A stretch of DNA of 64,000 nt from Flectobacillus rivi (GCF_030056655.1 NZ_JASHIE010000001.1:372001-436000), one strand, 5' to 3'. Shown: positions 1 through 9,989, numbered from the stretch's first letter. Numbers and translations: made by a program. The notes: generated by a model from the sequence alone, not told the origin.

Positions 1-73
1 AACTATTCTCTATTAACACAATTTACTACAAATCAAATACTTATATCCAAAACCACCAATTCAGGAGTCACAC

Positions 74-1894
74 CTAATATCCATTATTTTGATAATATAA
101 ACCGCCTTCTTGCAAGGAATTTAGGAAAGTAGATGGAATTGGTTTTACCTCATTTACTCCATCTCTAAAAAATTGCCCTACATCAGGATTGGTTTCATTA
201 AGATAAGTTCTATTGAGTTTTTTGGTTCTTTTCAAATCATAATAGCGTACATATTCACCACAGAGCTCTCTTGCTCGTTCATCAAGAATTGTTTGCACTG
301 TCACTGTACCTGCCAATGGTGTTGCACCAGCTCTTGTACGAACTTTATTGAGGTATGTGAGCGCATTACCCACGCCACCAGCATAAACCGACGCTTCTGC
401 CGCAATGAGATATACCTCCGCCATACGCATCATAAAGGTAGCGTTAAGATTTCCGTATCGGTTACTCGTCACGTTATTGACATAATAGTTGCTACTATTA
501 TGCTTGACCAGAGAAGGAAAAAATCCCAAATAGGGGTTTGTTACGACGGTACCTACTTCTCTATTAACTCTGGTATAGGTCATTTTTACCGAGTTTGTTT
601 TGGAATCATATACATCGTTGTAATCAATTAACATATATTTCTGGTCTGCTTTGGTGGCAATTTTCGTGGCATATCCTGCATCATTAGGATGAAGAAAATC
701 AATAGCGGTATTTCCTGCTACTAAATTGTCAGTAATGGTTACTTTTGAAGTTCTGTCAAAAGTTTTCAAATTGGCATCTGACCAAGTAAATGAAGGTCTA
801 TTCACCGTCCAAGTCGTTTGGAAAGACTTATGATAACGAGGATCTAATGTGCCATTATTTTGTACATATAGATTTAACAAATAATGTGTTGGCATAAACG
901 ATCCACTCGAACGACGTCCCCAAGTGGTGTAGTCCTCCAAGGTAAATTTCATAGCTGGAAAATCCGTTACGGTTCCGTAAAATAGCTCATTATTCATGTT
1001 CATTACCCAACCATTATTACTAACACCCCCAACCACAAATCGGTGAGTCCACAAAGCTTCTCTGTTATTTTGGTTATTAGATTCTTGAAAAACCTCGTCG
1101 AAGGTTGGGTACATGAAAGTATTATATTTACCCCCTCCTGATTCGCAATCATCAATCAAAGCTTTAGAAACCTCAAGCGCTTTAGCTGCGTATGCCTTTG
1201 AATCGTCATACTCGACCGTTTGCAAATAGGCGCGAGCCAAAAATCCCATCGCTGATTTTTTGGATGGAATGGTCGTCACGTTGGTAATAGGTAACCATTG
1301 TGCTGCAAACTCTAAATCTGGAATGATAATAGTTTTGTAAATTTCCAGTGGACTCACACGCTCAGGACGAGTGTTGACATCAGCAGATGGCTTGGTTGGT
1401 GCGGTCACGCCCCCAAATTGTTCTACCAAATTATAATAATACATAGCACGCAGAAAATAGGCTTGAGCTACTACGGCATTTTTTTCCTCTACTGTTTTGA
1501 AAGGTGCCATATCTGCATATTTGATAGCCAAATTGCAATAACCGATACCATCATAACAAACATTCCATACAGTATTGAGCGTATTAGTCGGAATATTTGC
1601 TGTACCACCATATTTAAAAAAGTTGACATTCGAGGTTGGACTATTTTTATTATTAGTCCATAAATCGGTGCCTGCCTCCGAAAACATCATCCATTGATTA
1701 AAGCCGTACAACTGACGCTCCATACCAAAATAACAGTTGTTGAGTAGCTTTTTGTACCCATCGACAGAGGATGCTGCCAGTGCATCTAGGGTAAATCCAG
1801 AAAGGTTTTCTTCCTCTAAAGTACAAGAGGTTAATACTCCTGACATCATGAGGGCAGGAATAGAAAGTATAGTAAAAAGTTTACGAAAATTCAT
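74..1894 (-). CDS. SusD/RagB-family outer-membrane glycan-binding lipoprotein
   Basis: This 606-residue protein is a SusD-like lipoprotein, which captures oligosaccharides at the cell surface and acts as the lid of a SusC transporter. The N-terminus is a lipoprotein signal peptide with lipobox LTSC, so Cys24 is the likely lipidated residue. The C-terminal part holds the RagB/SusD signature around RMAEVYLIAAEASVYAGG, followed by a helical YLNKVRTRAG stretch. It starts 11 bp after the stop of the adjacent SusC gene on the same strand, so the two are surely co-transcribed. The nearby pectate lyase suggests pectin-derived oligosaccharides as ligand; that is inference from context. The family assignment is firm, the substrate is not. 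Confidence 0.95.
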   Translation of the reverse strand: MNFRKLFTILSIPALMMSGVLTSCTLEEENLSGFTLDALAASSVDGYKKLLNNCYFGMERQLYGFNQWMMFSEAGTDLWTNNKNSPTSNVNFFKYGGTANIPTNTLNTVWNVCYDGIGYCNLAIKYADMAPFKTVEEKNAVVAQAYFLRAMYYYNLVEQFGGVTAPTKPSADVNTRPERVSPLEIYKTIIIPDLEFAAQWLPITNVTTIPSKKSAMGFLARAYLQTVEYDDSKAYAAKALEVSKALIDDCESGGGKYNTFMYPTFDEVFQESNNQNNREALWTHRFVVGGVSNNGWVMNMNNELFYGTVTDFPAMKFTLEDYTTWGRRSSGSFMPTHYLLNLYVQNNGTLDPRYHKSFQTTWTVNRPSFTWSDANLKTFDRTSKVTITDNLVAGNTAIDFLHPNDAGYATKIATKADQKYMLIDYNDVYDSKTNSVKMTYTRVNREVGTVVTNPYLGFFPSLVKHNSSNYYVNNVTSNRYGNLNATFMMRMAEVYLIAAEASVYAGGVGNALTYLNKVRTRAGATPLAGTVTVQTILDERARELCGEYVRYYDLKRTKKLNRTYLNETNPDVGQFFRDGVNEVKPIPSTFLNSLQEGGLYYQNNGY

Positions 1895-1905
1895 AGCACA
1901 GAGAA

Positions 1906-4900
1906 TTAAAAAGAAACATTTAGACCAAGAACAAAAGTGGCAAACAAAGGGAAGGTATCAGATCCATTTGTCTCGGGATCTGTATCTCTAATGGTTTGAT
2001 CTTTGGTGATTACCAATGGATTATACACCGAAGCATACACACGTGCTTTGCTCATCAAAGCTCTTTTGCGTACATTCTCAGGAAGGGTATAGCCTAAGGT
2101 TACGGTTTTGAGTTTGAGAAAAGAGCCATCAGTATAGGTCAAAGAAGCAATTCCTGTCGTACTAGCGATACCTGGACGAGGGAAATAGGCACCTTGATTT
2201 TCGGGTGTCCAATAGTCAATTCCAGCGGGCTGACCGTCATCATTGGCACGATACCAGCCTAGTAATTTGCTTTGAATCATTTGTCCCCAACGCACCATCA
2301 CAAAAGCACCTAAATCAAATCCTTTGTAGTTAAAGGTGTTGTTTACCCCCAAAAGCCATTTAGGAGCTGCGCTTCCCAAAATCATTTTATCGTAATCAGT
2401 ATAGGTGTGTACACCACCGTCGCTTACGCCATTGGTGATACGCTCGTTGGTGGCAATTTTGACATATCCCGGTTTTGCGCCATACTTCAATGCCTCCTCT
2501 TCTTCACCTGTTGACCAAATTCCCAAGTATTTAAAATCGTAGTGTGATTTTACTGGATAACCTTCAAAAAGTTTTTCGGCAATGATGTCTCCATCAGGTA
2601 AGTCTACGATTTTTTCTCTGTTTCTAGTAAATGAAAAATTGCTTGTCCATTTGAATTTTGAATTACTAATATTGACCGTTCTCAAACTCACTTCGACACC
2701 TGTATTGTTGGTAATACCGATATTTTGCCAAGTTTGTAAAGGAGAGCCCCAAGCGGTAATAGCTGCGGTGATTGGCAACGTTCTCTTAAACAATAGCCCT
2801 TCGGTATTGGTATTATACCAGTCCACCGACAAGTCTATACGATTATTGAGCAACGACACATCCATTCCGAGGTTAAGGTTGTAGCTTTTTTCCCAAGTAA
2901 TAGCAGGGTTTGAGAACGTTCCTACATTTTGTACATTGGGTACTAGTGCGCCATTCAAGGATACTGCCTGATAGGTGATTGCCTGTGTTTGAGAAGAATA
3001 AGCATCCATACCTCCAGAATTACCTGTAATCCCATAACCAACTCTCAGTTTGAGGTCACTCAAAATTCGTTTGGTATTAGCCATAAAAGATTCATCTGAA
3101 ATACGCCAAGCGAATGCGGCAGAAGGGAAGGCACTCCATTTGTGACCAGCGGCTAAGTGAGAAACGCCATCCCAGCGATTGGTAAGTGTAAGGAGGTATT
3201 TGCCTTTATATGAATAGTTTACACGACCCGCAAAAGATAGTCTAGTCTTTTTTTGATACCCTGAACCGATACCCACTTTTTGTGTACCATTTCCGATATT
3301 ATAAAATAAATAACTATCCAAATCCTGACCTTGTCCTAACGAGTTATTCGTTTCTGAACGGCTATCTGCCCATGAAGTAATACCAGTCACGGTCAGATTA
3401 TGGTCATTTTTGATGGTGGTGTTATAAGTTGCGGTATTTTCCCAAATGTAACCATAACCATAAAAATTATTTAAAGTAGCCAAAGGCAAAGTATAGCCAT
3501 TGGGTGGTAAGGCAGTAGACTGTTTTCCAATATAACGACCTTGGCGACTATCATTTACAGTAAAGCCAATGTTTGAACGCAAACTCAGCCCTTTCATGGG
3601 CGTAATTTCCAAGTAACCATTGAGCATTCCATACGTTGAACGGGTATTGTCAGAGTATTGATTTGGTATTTCGTCACCGAGAGGGGTTAGTTCGCCATCA
3701 ATAAATTCTGGAATAATATTCCCCATCTCATCGCGAGGCGTCCCAAGTGGAAAAGCTGGAATAGATTTGGTAAAAATATTGTTGTTACGAGCATTTCTGA
3801 CAGTATAATTCAAATTTAGATTTGTCCCGACTTTAGCCCAACGATTCAGGGTATGGTCTATATTCAGACGAACGCCTCCTCTGGTTTGATTTTCTCGCTC
3901 TAATATTCCACTCTCTTTGGTGTATAAAAATGAGGTATAAACCTTCGTTTTACTACCACCTGTTGTAAAAGAAAGGTTATATTTCTCTTGGGTAGCTGCC
4001 TTGTTGGTCAACTGGTCTGTCCAGTTAATCCATTTACCTTCGTTATACGCATTGAGAATATTGACATTGGTAAAAATCTGAGAAACATCATTGGGATACA
4101 TCCCGTTGGTAGTTCGGTATAATTCTCGGCGATAGGTCATGTACTCTTCTCCTATCATACTTTTGGTAAAATGAGGCTGTCCGCTAATTCCATAAAAAGA
4201 ATCAAAGTCAATCGTTGTCTTGCCTTCTTTTCCTTTTTTAGTAGTAATAATAATCACCCCATTTGCACCAGCAGAACCATAAATTGCAGTTGAAGACGCA
4301 TCCTTCAGAACATCAATAGTCGCAATATCAGAAGGGTTGATTTGAGAATAACTGGCTTGGATACCATCGACAATATACAAAGGTGAATTGTCACCATAAA
4401 CAGAACGATTACCTCTCAAAAGTACGTCTGCATCGGTTCCAACGGCTCCTGAAGTTCGGTTAATATCTGCCCCTGCAATTTTTCCTTGAAGGGCTTCCAT
4501 CACATTGTTGACTGGCGTAGCAGTAATATCGGCTTCACGAATAGATACCACCGAACCTGTCAAATCTCGTTTTTTGGTAGTTCCATAACCAATCACAACG
4601 ACTTCATCCAAAGCTGATACTTCTTCTTTGAGGCTAACTTGGATTTGGGTACGACCATTGGCAGGTACTTCCAAAGCACCATACCCAATCATACTAAATA
4701 CCAAGGTTTCATTTCCTGTTGGTAGATTTAGTTTAAAATTTCCATTTCCATCTGTTGTCGTACCAATGGTCGTACCTTTAATCTTGACTGAAACACCGGG
4801 CAAGGCGACCCCATTTTGGTCTTTAACTGTACCTGTTATTTCTGTTTTAGTGATTTTTGCAATGGTATTTGCATGTGGGTTTGTGAGAGTAGCCGCAACA

Positions 4901-4998
4901 CTAGATTGCGCTAAAGGGAATAAGGATGCCAAAACCATTGGTGTACAAGCGTACATCAATGATTTTCTCCTTATCTTCTTAGATAAAGTAAAAATCAT
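1906..4998 (-). CDS. SusC/RagA-family TonB-linked outer-membrane transporter
   Basis: This 1030-residue protein is a SusC-type TonB-dependent receptor that imports oligosaccharides across the outer membrane. After a basic, hydrophobic signal region (about residues 1-36) comes a carboxypeptidase-regulatory-like domain (about 54-130, GTVKDQNGVALPGVSVKIKG). A plug domain follows, opening with VIGYGTTKKRDLTGSV and containing the LYIVDGI and IDVLKDASSTAIYGSAGANG motifs typical of the SusC subfamily. The rest is a 22-strand-type barrel ending in aromatic residues (LNVSF). It lies between the pectate lyase upstream and SusD downstream. Length and motif order match intact SusC proteins and I see no disruption. 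Confidence 0.96.
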   Translation of the reverse strand: MIFTLSKKIRRKSLMYACTPMVLASLFPLAQSSVAATLTNPHANTIAKITKTEITGTVKDQNGVALPGVSVKIKGTTIGTTTDGNGNFKLNLPTGNETLVFSMIGYGALEVPANGRTQIQVSLKEEVSALDEVVVIGYGTTKKRDLTGSVVSIREADITATPVNNVMEALQGKIAGADINRTSGAVGTDADVLLRGNRSVYGDNSPLYIVDGIQASYSQINPSDIATIDVLKDASSTAIYGSAGANGVIIITTKKGKEGKTTIDFDSFYGISGQPHFTKSMIGEEYMTYRRELYRTTNGMYPNDVSQIFTNVNILNAYNEGKWINWTDQLTNKAATQEKYNLSFTTGGSKTKVYTSFLYTKESGILERENQTRGGVRLNIDHTLNRWAKVGTNLNLNYTVRNARNNNIFTKSIPAFPLGTPRDEMGNIIPEFIDGELTPLGDEIPNQYSDNTRSTYGMLNGYLEITPMKGLSLRSNIGFTVNDSRQGRYIGKQSTALPPNGYTLPLATLNNFYGYGYIWENTATYNTTIKNDHNLTVTGITSWADSRSETNNSLGQGQDLDSYLFYNIGNGTQKVGIGSGYQKKTRLSFAGRVNYSYKGKYLLTLTNRWDGVSHLAAGHKWSAFPSAAFAWRISDESFMANTKRILSDLKLRVGYGITGNSGGMDAYSSQTQAITYQAVSLNGALVPNVQNVGTFSNPAITWEKSYNLNLGMDVSLLNNRIDLSVDWYNTNTEGLLFKRTLPITAAITAWGSPLQTWQNIGITNNTGVEVSLRTVNISNSKFKWTSNFSFTRNREKIVDLPDGDIIAEKLFEGYPVKSHYDFKYLGIWSTGEEEEALKYGAKPGYVKIATNERITNGVSDGGVHTYTDYDKMILGSAAPKWLLGVNNTFNYKGFDLGAFVMVRWGQMIQSKLLGWYRANDDGQPAGIDYWTPENQGAYFPRPGIASTTGIASLTYTDGSFLKLKTVTLGYTLPENVRKRALMSKARVYASVYNPLVITKDQTIRDTDPETNGSDTFPLFATFVLGLNVSF

Positions 4999-5098
4999 AA
5001 GTAACGGAGTTTAGAATGATTAAATAGGTTATAAGTTTTAGGGTGGAAAGAAGCGTTGTTGGTTAAATTTAGAGGTACACAGATTTATAAACGCACAA

Positions 5099-5112
5099 TT
5101 AGCTAGCGCTAA
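5099..5112. promoter_or_regulatory. possible operator palindrome upstream of susC
   Basis: An interrupted palindrome, TTAGC-TAGC-GCTAA, lies about 100 bp upstream of the SusC start. It has the half-site symmetry expected for a LacI-type dimer, and a LacI regulator is encoded in the locus. The half-sites are only 5 bp and the centre is not symmetric, so this is a weak call. Confidence 0.2.
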
Positions 5113-5166
5113 CGAATGGGAGCTAGTGAAATTTGAACAGACTATATCATTTTATTTGTATGTGTA

Positions 5167-5193
5167 CTCGCTTCTATTTGGCATAGAAGCGAG
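5167..5193 (-). terminator. hairpin after pectate lyase gene
   Basis: A perfect 10-bp stem (CTCGCTTCTA paired with TAGAAGCGAG, 7-nt loop) lies just past the pectate lyase stop and before SusC. There is no strong U-tract, so it may be a partial terminator or an mRNA-stabilising hairpin that separates lyase expression from susCD. Confidence 0.5.
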
Positions 5194-5207
5194 CTGTGGT
5201 AATGGTC

Positions 5208-6848
5208 TTATTTTCCAGAAGGCACTACGCCATTCAATGGAACTACACTATTCAGATATTCTTCGATGTTGGTATAACCATCTTTGTCACGATCAGCACT
5301 TGCATCTGTTGCATCTTTGGGATTCAAGCCTTTTTGGGTTTCCCAAGCATCAGGCATACCGTCACTATCAGTATCCTTGTATGGCTTACCTGTATAGGTT
5401 GGATAGCCCCCTACTTGACTAATATCACTTATAATACCTTGTTTGTAGCTATCAGCAGGCAATCTTCTCTTGATATATTGTCCCCCAGTAGGTGCTTGGG
5501 CATCTGGGCTATAGACAATTTTACCCGTACGAACTTCCTCTATTACACGTGTGTCCACAGGGTCACGTTTGGGAAGATTAGCTCCTACATTGGTCAACAC
5601 ATAATCATACGCCTCTTTTGCCGAGATCTGTGTAACCTTTGCCATAGGAAAGGGCTGATTGACGCGCATACTGTCAGTTTGATTTCCAGCGTTAGGAAGA
5701 CTTTCAATCTGAATTCCACCGTCCCAATTGTCCTTGGTCACACGGTCATTGCCTTCCATGATATTTCCATTGGCATATACTTTTCCGTAAAGGCTTTTAC
5801 TTTCTGGCGAACGCCCTGATTCTGGTTTGAGAATACGATAACGAATGGGCTGGTTTTCAGGAGTAATAGGACCTGGTTTGTAATAGTTGTTGATGAAGTT
5901 AAAAAACGATTTATTGTCACCTCCATCAGCCGAACGATTCCACCAGTTGAAAACTACATTATTGACAAAGCCAAAATCGCCATACATGCCAATCGAAGGA
6001 TTTCTTGCCACATTATTTGCCCAAAGATTTCGCATAAAGGTACTATTCAACCCTCCGATGGTACTTCCAAAGGCATGGTTATAAGTATCTAAACATTCTG
6101 AAAAAATAGAATTTTGAATCGTAATATTTACCGTAGGTAATTTCAAAGGACTTCCTGATTCTCGGTCATATACGTGACGATACATCGACATATTTTCATC
6201 CAATCCCCAACTTGCTGACACGTGGTCAATCATAATATTACCTACCACATTACCACCTATAGCATCATCACGACGAGTAACTTTAGTCTCGCCTCTTCTA
6301 AATCGCATATAACGAATAATAACATCGTGGGTATCTATCAAAACCGATTCGCCAGCAATACAAATACCATCGCCAGGAGCCGTTTGCCCAGCAATAGTAA
6401 CGTAAGGAGCACGAATAGAAATAGGAGAACTGAGACGAATAATACCTGCTACATTAAAAACGATAATCCTAGCGCCACCCTGCTCGCAGGCCTCACGGAA
6501 AGAGCCAGCACCGCTATCATTGAGATTTGTCACCACATATACTTTACCTCCACGCCCACCCATAGTGTAAGCGCCACCGCCTTCAGCACCTGGAAATGCA
6601 GGAATAGAAGCCTTGAGCAAATCCGAAGGTTTGGAAGCATTTGGGACATAGATTTTCCCTTTTTTGTGGTCTTGCTCAACTATGAGATAAGCCTTTTTCC
6701 AAGCCTCCTCTGATTTTTGTTTTGCTTCCTTTGCAGCAGCTTCTTCTTTTGCCTCTAATTCAGGCGGGATAGTTGGGTATTGCGCCATTGCGGATATACT
6801 TCCTAACAATGAAACGAACAGTACGCCTAAGCCAATTTGTTTACGCAT
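5208..6848 (-). CDS. Exported PL1-type pectate lyase with calcium-binding C-terminal repeat
   Basis: This 546-residue protein is a predicted pectate lyase, which cleaves polygalacturonate by beta-elimination. It has a signal peptide ending near AMAQ and a short lysine/glutamate-rich linker. The parallel beta-helix domain (about residues 80-400) opens with AFPGAEGGGAYTMGGRGG, the usual start of Bacteroidota PL1 lyases. YVTIAGQTAPGDGICI and DDAIGGNVVGNIMIDHVSASW follow as the calcium and substrate-binding helix region. The C-terminus carries DTDSDGMPDAWE and ADRDKDGYTNIEEYL, aspartate-rich motifs like thrombospondin type 3/EF-hand calcium sites. It precedes susCD on the same strand. Family call is strong; the exact PL subfamily is uncertain. 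Confidence 0.92.
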   Translation of the reverse strand: MRKQIGLGVLFVSLLGSISAMAQYPTIPPELEAKEEAAAKEAKQKSEEAWKKAYLIVEQDHKKGKIYVPNASKPSDLLKASIPAFPGAEGGGAYTMGGRGGKVYVVTNLNDSGAGSFREACEQGGARIIVFNVAGIIRLSSPISIRAPYVTIAGQTAPGDGICIAGESVLIDTHDVIIRYMRFRRGETKVTRRDDAIGGNVVGNIMIDHVSASWGLDENMSMYRHVYDRESGSPLKLPTVNITIQNSIFSECLDTYNHAFGSTIGGLNSTFMRNLWANNVARNPSIGMYGDFGFVNNVVFNWWNRSADGGDNKSFFNFINNYYKPGPITPENQPIRYRILKPESGRSPESKSLYGKVYANGNIMEGNDRVTKDNWDGGIQIESLPNAGNQTDSMRVNQPFPMAKVTQISAKEAYDYVLTNVGANLPKRDPVDTRVIEEVRTGKIVYSPDAQAPTGGQYIKRRLPADSYKQGIISDISQVGGYPTYTGKPYKDTDSDGMPDAWETQKGLNPKDATDASADRDKDGYTNIEEYLNSVVPLNGVVPSGK

Positions 6849-7052
6849 AAGTATGATATATTTAGGGTTGAGGTGATTAAGCTATCACCTACTCGAAGTA
6901 AGACCCTACAAAATTAGGCTGTGCGTTAGGCTATACTATATATAATTTTTGCAGGAATTTATAGGTTTTTACCAGCAAACAAAACTAAACTAAATTGAGG
7001 CATAGGTTATTGATGTTTTCATTATTATTTAGTCTATGCTACTAAATAACAA

Positions 7053-7110
7053 AACGCCGTAAGTACAAAAGAAATCCAATAGTATTGGCTTCTTAGGCAC
7101 CTACGGCGTT
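7053..7110 (-). terminator. terminator after Spy-like gene
   Basis: Outer stem AACGCCGTA/TACGGCGTT with an inner CCAAT/ATTGG pairing; on the minus strand it is followed by a T-rich run. It sits 35 bp past the stop of the 185-residue exported protein. The rest of 6849-7144 shows no gene. Confidence 0.6.
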
Positions 7111-7144
7111 ATCATAAAACTTTATTGGTTTGATGTATGCTTAA

Positions 7145-7702
7145 TTAAAAAGACCCACCACCTCTTGAGAAGCCACCGCCTCCCCCAGGAGGCCCATCAA
7201 ATCCTCCTCCACGGCTTTGTTGGTTTTGTTGAGAAGATTTACGCATATCTTCACGACGTTTCAAATATTTTTCATACTGCGCAGCGGTTAGCACTTCACT
7301 CATTTCATGATCTTTATCTTTCATGAGCTTTTCCATAATTTCTCTATTTTTCTGCATATCCTTTTCCGACGGTCGACCATCTTCAGAAGAGTTTCTTGCA
7401 CGAGAACGCATTTGTTTTTGCATAAAATCCGTTTGTGCCAAGGCATATTTTGTCGAAATATCTGTTACGCGGTCGATTTGATCAGGATTGAGTTTGAGCT
7501 TTTTCTTCATCCACTTTACTTCCTGCTCTACCATTTTTTCTGGATCTGGTGGCTCAGGTGCTCGTCCCTCAAAATCAGGACGCATGCCACCGCCTCCACC
7601 GCCTTGAGGAGGTCCTCCGCCAAATTGGGCTGAGGTTGTCAATGAAAAACATAAAGCCGCAATAAAAGCAAAAGCACCAAGTGTTTTCTTCATCATTTTC
7701 AT
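7145..7702 (-). CDS. Small exported Spy/CpxP-like protein with glycine-rich ends
   Basis: A 185-residue protein with a clear signal peptide (MKMMKKTLGAFAFIAALCFSLT, cut near SAQ), a glycine/proline-rich segment, a charged helical core and a glycine-rich tail. The core contains MKKKLKLNPDQIDRVTDI and EVLTAAQYEKYLKRRE, which resemble the LTxxQ-type helices of periplasmic Spy/CpxP chaperone-like proteins common in Bacteroidota. No catalytic residues are visible. It lies between the pectate lyase and the aldo/keto reductase and has hairpins on both sides, so it is probably its own transcript. The biochemical role is unknown; the LTxxQ resemblance is by eye. Confidence 0.8.
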   Translation of the reverse strand: MKMMKKTLGAFAFIAALCFSLTTSAQFGGGPPQGGGGGGMRPDFEGRAPEPPDPEKMVEQEVKWMKKKLKLNPDQIDRVTDISTKYALAQTDFMQKQMRSRARNSSEDGRPSEKDMQKNREIMEKLMKDKDHEMSEVLTAAQYEKYLKRREDMRKSSQQNQQSRGGGFDGPPGGGGGFSRGGGSF

Positions 7703-7722
7703 GGTTATTGATTGTTAGCCCA

Positions 7723-7786
7723 CTGAGTTTTGGAGTTTATCAACCTCGACTTGCACGCTTTGTCGAGGTTTGTTGTTGAAACTCAG
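7723..7786 (-). terminator. nested hairpin between aldo/keto reductase and Spy-like gene
   Basis: Inner stem AACCTCGAC/GTCGAGGTT (9 bp, perfect) lies inside an outer stem CTGAGTTT/AAACTCAG. It sits in the 183-bp gap between two minus-strand genes and could be a terminator for the reductase or a structured 5' leader of the Spy-like gene. Confidence 0.5.
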
Positions 7787-7886
7787 TAGATTGTTTTATG
7801 CTAAATCAACGCCACACTTGGCACACTATGATGATGTCTGATACACTTGGTGCTTTTTTGTATAAAAGCCTTAATAATCTGTCTAT

Positions 7887-8858
7887 CTATTGGCTCCACT
7901 CAGTTGGAGTACGATCCCAACGATGTCCTTTTAATTCTTGTAAAAGCTGTTCAGAAAGTCCTTTTCCATCACTACAGCCCATATTGGACTCCACGTTACG
8001 GATTTTTCTCATTCCTGGAATCGTCGTAGAAATATCAGGATTGCTTAAAATAAATCGGATTGCCATTTCTGCCATACTCATACCCGCAGGAATCAATGGA
8101 CGCAAAGCATCGGCATGGTCTACACTAGAATTGAGGTTTTCAGGAACAAAATAAGTAGAGCGCCAATCTTCTGCTGGGAAAACGGTTTCTTTCGTCAAAT
8201 TGCCTGTCAAGGTTCCTTCATCAAACGGAACACGAGCGATTACAGCAATGTTTTTTTCACGACACAATGGCAACAAAGCATCTTCTGGATTTTGGTCGAA
8301 AATATTGTAAATCACCTGTACGGCATCAATCAAATCTGTTCTCAGGGTCTCCAAACAATTGTTCGGCTCCCAGCGGTTGACACTCACGCCCCAAGATAAC
8401 ACCTTGCCATCTTTAGTCAATTTGGTAATTGCTTCCTTCCATTCGTCGTGCTGTGCCCAAGCATCTTCCCACACGTGGAATTGCTGTAAGTCAATAGCCT
8501 CAACCCCAAGATTTTTCAAACTCTTTTCAGTGTATTCAACGATATAATCCGCAGGAAAAACATCAGCGATATTAAAATGTGCTTGAGAAGGCCAAATTCT
8601 ATTTTTCGGTGGAATTTTAGTAGCTACGTATAATTTTTTCTCAGCATGTCTTTTGAGTGTTTTATTCAAAATCTCTTCACTCAGACCATCGCCATAAGCC
8701 CATGCCGTATCAAAAAAGTTACAGCCCATTTCAATAGACTTATCCAAAGCATTGTTTACTTCTTGTTCTTCCGAACCTGTCCAACCAGCCATGCCCCACA
8801 TACCATAACCCACCTCGCTCACTTGCCAGCCTGTACGACCAAATTTTCTGTATTCCAT
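7887..8858 (-). CDS. Aldo/keto reductase
   Basis: A member of the NAD(P)H-dependent aldo/keto reductase superfamily, cytoplasmic. The protein starts MEYRKFGRTGWQVSEVGYG; this ATG is preferred to the one 27 bp upstream because family members begin at this point. The catalytic tetrad can be followed: Asp and Tyr in FFDTAWAYGDG, Lys in VATKIPP, and a histidine in the LQQFHVWED segment. The cofactor-binding end is seen in STTIPGMRKIRNVESNM. The typical barrel length (about 323 residues) is intact. Its position in the pectin locus suggests reduction of a sugar-derived aldehyde or ketone, but this is inference. Confidence 0.9.
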   Translation of the reverse strand: MEYRKFGRTGWQVSEVGYGMWGMAGWTGSEEQEVNNALDKSIEMGCNFFDTAWAYGDGLSEEILNKTLKRHAEKKLYVATKIPPKNRIWPSQAHFNIADVFPADYIVEYTEKSLKNLGVEAIDLQQFHVWEDAWAQHDEWKEAITKLTKDGKVLSWGVSVNRWEPNNCLETLRTDLIDAVQVIYNIFDQNPEDALLPLCREKNIAVIARVPFDEGTLTGNLTKETVFPAEDWRSTYFVPENLNSSVDHADALRPLIPAGMSMAEMAIRFILSNPDISTTIPGMRKIRNVESNMGCSDGKGLSEQLLQELKGHRWDRTPTEWSQ

Positions 8859-8939
8859 ATTCAAAGCGTTTTGATTGTATATCAATACCTCAAATTTCTT
8901 GGATTTTTACAGAGTTTATTAGAAAGTAGAAAGGTTTAT

Positions 8940-9965
8940 TTACGAAATCGTTTTCGAAAGAGCTTGAGTAGATTCTCTAGGGATAATTTCAGATTGAAGC
9001 ATAATAGACTGAAAACTCAAGGTTTTCTTTGGTTTTTCAATTTGTGTAATCAGTAGTTCTGTAGCTTTTTCGCCCATTTCTGTAGCTGGATGCTTTACCG
9101 TGGTAAGGGTGGGACTCAACACCGTAGCCAATGGAAAATCGCAGAATGACAAAACTTTCAGCTCTTGAGCAATCACCAATGCGCCCGATTTACAGGCCGA
9201 CCACAAAGGCGTCACCAATTCCTCAACCGAGGCAATAACCCCATCGAAAGATTTGTCTTGTAATAATTGAAAAAAATTAGCATCCGAAATCCCCTTGGGT
9301 ATTTCGACAATATGGGTTTCAGGATTAGTAATCTTTTTTTCTGAAAGAGCTTTAAGAAATCCCTGTTGTCGCAGATTTAAGGTAGAATTCGATGTTCCAT
9401 TCAACAAATAACCAATTTGTCGGCAACCACTTTCCCACAGATGTTGTACCGCCTTGTAGCCCAATTCAAATTCATTCGTTACAACCTTATGAGCCTGAAT
9501 CTCTTGTGGAACCCGATCGAAAAACACTAAAGGAATATCTTGAGAAAGGAGATTTTGAATATGAGAAAACTCTTGTGTTTCGAGTGCCAACGACATCAGA
9601 AGCCCGTCTATTCGTCCCAATTGCAAGCTTTCAAGAATCATTCGTTCTTTTTCAAAACTCTCATTGGACAAATAAATCAGGACATGATAGCCTTGCACAC
9701 GAGCCACCGATTCGATACCCTTGATGACCGAAGCAAAAAAACTATTTCCAACTTCTGGAATAACAACAGCGATAGTTTTGCTTTTATTATTGCGCAAACC
9801 ACTCGCATGAGGATTGGGTGAATATTGATATTTTGTTGCCAACTCCAATACTCTACGCTTCGTTTCGTCACTAATTTCGTGGCTATCGTTTAATGCTTTC
9901 GAAACAGTACTTGTCGCAACATTGAGTTCTTTAGCAAGGGTTTGGATGTTGATTTTGGGTTTCAA
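8940..9965 (-). CDS. LacI-family transcriptional regulator
   Basis: A 341-residue LacI-type regulator. The N-terminal helix-turn-helix reads NIQTLAKELNVATSTVSKAL, followed by the hinge region SPNPHASGLRNNKSKTIAVV. The remainder is a periplasmic-binding-protein-like sensor domain (IPEVGNSFFASVIKGIESVA; VVTNEFELGYKAVQHL; LTTVKHPATEMGEKA). It lies at the upstream end of the pectin-utilisation genes on the same strand, so it is the natural candidate to control them in response to a sugar. No convincing operator was found. The DUF4276 gene ends only 24 bp upstream of its start. Confidence 0.95.
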   Translation of the reverse strand: MKPKINIQTLAKELNVATSTVSKALNDSHEISDETKRRVLELATKYQYSPNPHASGLRNNKSKTIAVVIPEVGNSFFASVIKGIESVARVQGYHVLIYLSNESFEKERMILESLQLGRIDGLLMSLALETQEFSHIQNLLSQDIPLVFFDRVPQEIQAHKVVTNEFELGYKAVQHLWESGCRQIGYLLNGTSNSTLNLRQQGFLKALSEKKITNPETHIVEIPKGISDANFFQLLQDKSFDGVIASVEELVTPLWSACKSGALVIAQELKVLSFCDFPLATVLSPTLTTVKHPATEMGEKATELLITQIEKPKKTLSFQSIMLQSEIIPRESTQALSKTIS

Positions 9966-9989
9966 ATTTTGAGTCTTTATTGATAAAAA

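Noticed and set aside
6909..6916. TAATTTTG -7 motif upstream of the pectate lyase (minus strand)
   Set aside because: No TTTG at a suitable distance upstream, so it was not listed as a promoter.
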